Assembly: GCA_001796045.1 (NCBI GenBank)
Contig: MGLN01000142.1
Span: 5,877 to 12,070 of the forward strand
From: Caulobacterales bacterium RIFOXYB1_FULL_67_16
GTDB lineage: Bacteria > Pseudomonadota > Alphaproteobacteria > Caulobacterales > Caulobacteraceae
Reading direction: 5' to 3'
DNA: 6,194 nt
Under the pieces are notes generated by a model that was not told the DNA's origin, searched no databases, and saw only the letters and a list, made by a program, of their open reading frames with translations. The position numbers were made by a program, and so were the translations under genes. Shown here one piece after another: positions 5,996 to 6,194 of this stretch (position 1 is its first letter; every line of letters begins with the position of its first letter).

Positions 5996-6020
5996 CCGTA
6001 CGCACACTTTCCGCAACCGA

Positions 6021-6194
6021 TCAGGCGGCGGCCTTCTCCGGGGCGAACCGGCCGTAGAAGGTCTCGTTCTTGGCGGCCATGTCGCGCAGCAGGTCCGGGA
6101 CCATGAACCGGTCGCCATAGGTCGCGGCCAGGCGATCCGCCGTTTCGACGAACTTGGCCAGGCCGATGCCGTCGATCATGCTGATCGGGCCGCC
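6021..6194 (-). CDS. FadB/FadJ-type 3-hydroxyacyl-CoA dehydrogenase, C-terminal end (partial)
   Basis: Only the last 57 residues are inside the window; the gene runs in from the right edge and stops at TGA (6023-6021). The fragment starts GGPISMIDGIGLAKFVETAD and continues with RLAATYGDRFMVPDLLRDMA and AKNETFY, ending in FAPEKAAA. This matches the C-terminal helical domain of the multifunctional enoyl-CoA hydratase/3-hydroxyacyl-CoA dehydrogenase (FadB/FadJ alpha subunit), where the pattern GGP.S.ID..G...FV..ADRLA..YG.RF..P.LLR.MA....TFY is characteristic. The enzyme hydrates enoyl-CoA and oxidises the 3-hydroxyacyl-CoA with NAD+ in the cytoplasm during fatty acid beta-oxidation. The hydratase and NAD-binding parts lie outside the window, so whether this is FadB or FadJ, or a single-function dehydrogenase, cannot be settled. 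It converges on recA. Confidence 0.85.
   Translation of the reverse strand, partial: GGPISMIDGIGLAKFVETADRLAATYGDRFMVPDLLRDMAAKNETFYGRFAPEKAAA

Larger units (their letters stand above)
5614..6020. other. Convergent intergenic region between recA and the fad gene
   Basis: These 407 bases separate two genes that point at each other. They contain the recA terminator, a large inverted-repeat element with an internal hairpin, and a likely terminator for the minus-strand gene. Between recA and its terminator, a smaller GC-rich hairpin (CCCC 5665-5668, loop GCGA, GGGG 5673-5676, plus three more pairs past a bulge) may assist termination. I see no convincing coding region here: the open frames that cross it simply run through the repeats and have no recognisable product. 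Confidence 0.7.

Noticed and set aside
5701..6057. Plus-strand open frame across the intergenic region
   Set aside because: It starts inside the recA terminator, reads through the palindromic repeats and runs into the 3' end of the opposing gene; no protein features are visible.

Overview
The window reads as chromosomal DNA from a GC-rich alphaproteobacterium, most likely a member of the Caulobacteraceae such as Brevundimonas. The evidence is very strong G/C preference at third codon positions, a RecA of clearly alphaproteobacterial type, a direct-repeat GAAC-N7-GAAC LexA box upstream of recA, and an intergenic palindromic repeat of the kind scattered through these genomes. The genus assignment is inference.

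Layout: A few codons that may end an upstream gene lie at the left edge. Positions 114-2402 hold a compact three-gene cluster of exported proteins on the + strand: a small Ala/Pro-rich lipoprotein with an unrecognised C-terminal domain; a second lipoprotein overlapping it by 4 bases (GTGA), with the fold signature of class A (PAP2) acid phosphatases but with both catalytic histidines replaced; and, one base further on, a right-handed parallel beta-helix protein. After 45 bases comes a 639-residue membrane-bound M28 zinc metallopeptidase with an N-terminal anchor and about nine C-terminal membrane segments, an architecture like eukaryotic ERMP1. It probably has its own promoter.

A 166-base gap (4368-4533) holds the SOS operator and probable promoter of recA, which encodes a complete RecA of 359 residues (4534-5613). 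recA ends at a textbook intrinsic terminator (5686-5720). The convergent intergenic region (5614-6020) also contains a roughly 200-bp inverted-repeat element enclosing a second strong hairpin, and a probable terminator for the opposing gene. The right edge holds the last 57 codons of a minus-strand gene for a FadB/FadJ-type 3-hydroxyacyl-CoA dehydrogenase of fatty acid beta-oxidation.

Functionally, recA (DNA repair, SOS response) and the fad gene (lipid catabolism) are housekeeping genes. The left two thirds encode four exported or membrane proteins that may act together at the cell envelope, though nothing in the sequence fixes their substrates. The most unusual items are the apparent pseudo-phosphatase lipoprotein and the composite palindromic element. 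I see no CRISPR array, insertion sequence, phage gene or defence system.
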